Positions 63,536-64,000 of a stretch of DNA of 64,000 nt are shown in pieces. Both the position numbers and the translations under genes were made by a program. Origin of the DNA: Dichetophora obliterata (taxonomy: Eukaryota > Arthropoda > Insecta > Diptera > Sciomyzidae); assembly GCA_963920525.1 (NCBI GenBank), contig OY986435.1:180023766-180087765 (forward strand), in the 5' to 3' direction. Below the pieces are notes generated by a model that was not told the origin of the DNA, searched no databases, and saw only the letters and a program-made list of their open reading frames with translations. Numbering within the stretch: position 1 is the first letter of the stretch; each line of letters begins with the position of its first letter.

Positions 63536-64000
63536 AAGTGGTGGCCTGTCAAAGTCCGGCCCGCATAGACCAGATATTTGGTCCGTTGTGGTACCACAGG
63601 GGATCTACTCACTTCCTCCTCTCCTAAGTGCTGTCGTGAAACCACCCTGAACTAATAATAAAAAGCAGAAGAAGCTTAACGTCTACCTCCTCAAGATCCC
63701 TAAGATCATCAAAAATTAGGCTTCCTAGATGCTTTTGCGGGCTAAAGCAGGGCATAAACAGAGGAAATGCGATACCGACGCCTCCTCTTCCTCATCCCTG
63801 CAACTCCTGCAAAAGTCATTCGCATGAACCCTCATTCTAAGGGCATGCCTCCCTATAATACAGTGTCCTGTTGTAACGCCTATCAGAATGGAGAGATCTT
63901 TCCTCGCCATTTGAGTGAGCTTCATCGTTCGTTTTTCAGTAACACCAGGCCACATCTGTCTAGCTGTTTTAGAGGTGGTGCTATGCTTCCACTTGAAACT
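63536..64000 (-). mobile_element. R1-clade LINE, 3' end, continues beyond the window
   Basis: Coding sequence on the minus strand runs in from beyond 64000, ends at 63624, and is followed by about 90 bases of 3' UTR with GTGGTACCACAACGGACCAA and GGCCGGACTTTGACAGGCC, then the GGTTA tail. The pieces of an R1-clade element on the plus strand at 16.97-18.14 kb may be of the same family. Confidence 0.9.
63624..64000 (-). pseudogene. R1-clade LINE ORF2 C-terminus
   Basis: Open from 64000 to 63725: KTARQMWPGVTEKRTMKLTQ, SILIGVTTGHCIIGRHALRM and the zinc-binding motif NDFCRSCRDEEEEASVSHFL with CLCPALARK, the CCHC-type C-terminal knuckle of R1-clade ORF2. A one-base change then shifts the frame; the normal ending continues as HLGSLIFDDLRDLEEVDVK and SSGWFHDST to TAG at 63624-63626. 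The protein part left of the window edge (endonuclease, RT) is not visible. The frameshift probably alters only the last 35 residues. Confidence 0.9.

Noticed and set aside
1..64000. LTR retrotransposon or endogenous viral genes
   Set aside because: I looked for protease, integrase, envelope and gypsy- or copia-type RT motifs and long direct repeats, and saw none.

Overview
This window looks like transposon-rich, AT-rich intergenic or heterochromatic DNA from a fly, most likely a higher (schizophoran) dipteran. The evidence is the mix of piggyBac, Tc1/mariner, hAT and non-LTR (R1-clade and Jockey/CR1-like) elements, short introns, a GGTTA tandem tail on an R1-like LINE, and many 'gtgggcgtggtcaattttt' dispersed repeats. 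The species cannot be fixed from the sequence alone. I find no convincing single-copy host gene, no functional tRNA or rRNA gene, no CRISPR and no LTR retrotransposon or viral gene. Almost every recognisable protein fragment belongs to a transposable element, and nearly all are broken. Layout: 0.3-1.0 kb holds a 3'-truncated LINE endonuclease and leader; 2.1-6.6 kb holds old repeats, a complete but dead Tc1 element placed in the tail of an older repeat, and an internally deleted LINE reverse transcriptase; 6.6-12 kb holds inverted-repeat elements and a hAT-like element with a retroposed insert; 12-15.4 kb holds a SINE-like piece, a Helitron-type endonuclease scrap and a terminal-inverted-repeat (TIR) element carrying a tandem-repeat element; 16-18.2 kb holds a hAT element and the 5' part of an R1-clade LINE broken by a MITE; 18.4-24 kb holds a mariner/Tc1 remnant, two unidentified small coding candidates and three well-bounded MITEs; 24.7-29.6 kb holds a LINE split by a ~1.6 kb foldback element. 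32.3-39.2 kb is a nest: Tc1-like ends enclose an antisense LINE, which is split by a sense-strand LINE and by a piggyBac. 39.4-45 kb holds a hAT, an unclassified TIR element and a full-length decayed Tc1 element; 45.3-46.2 kb is a short-period tandem array with opposite-oriented halves. 46.8-50.1 kb is a three-level nest: a TIR element contains a piggyBac, whose otherwise open transposase is split by a MITE. 51.8-55.65 kb is a tandem-repeat element that received a young LINE with an open reverse-transcriptase frame. 56.5-61.3 kb holds a MITE, a Tc1-like end and a mariner transposase cut by two insertions. 61.4-64 kb holds a Tc1 remnant and the 3' end of an R1-clade LINE with a GGTTA tail. The genes do not form a pathway. 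What the window records is the order of insertions, recoverable in many places because target-site duplications and interrupted reading frames are still visible. The best candidate for something still able to make protein is the piggyBac transposase at 47.05-49.39 kb, and in its present state the MITE separates its N-terminus from its catalytic part.
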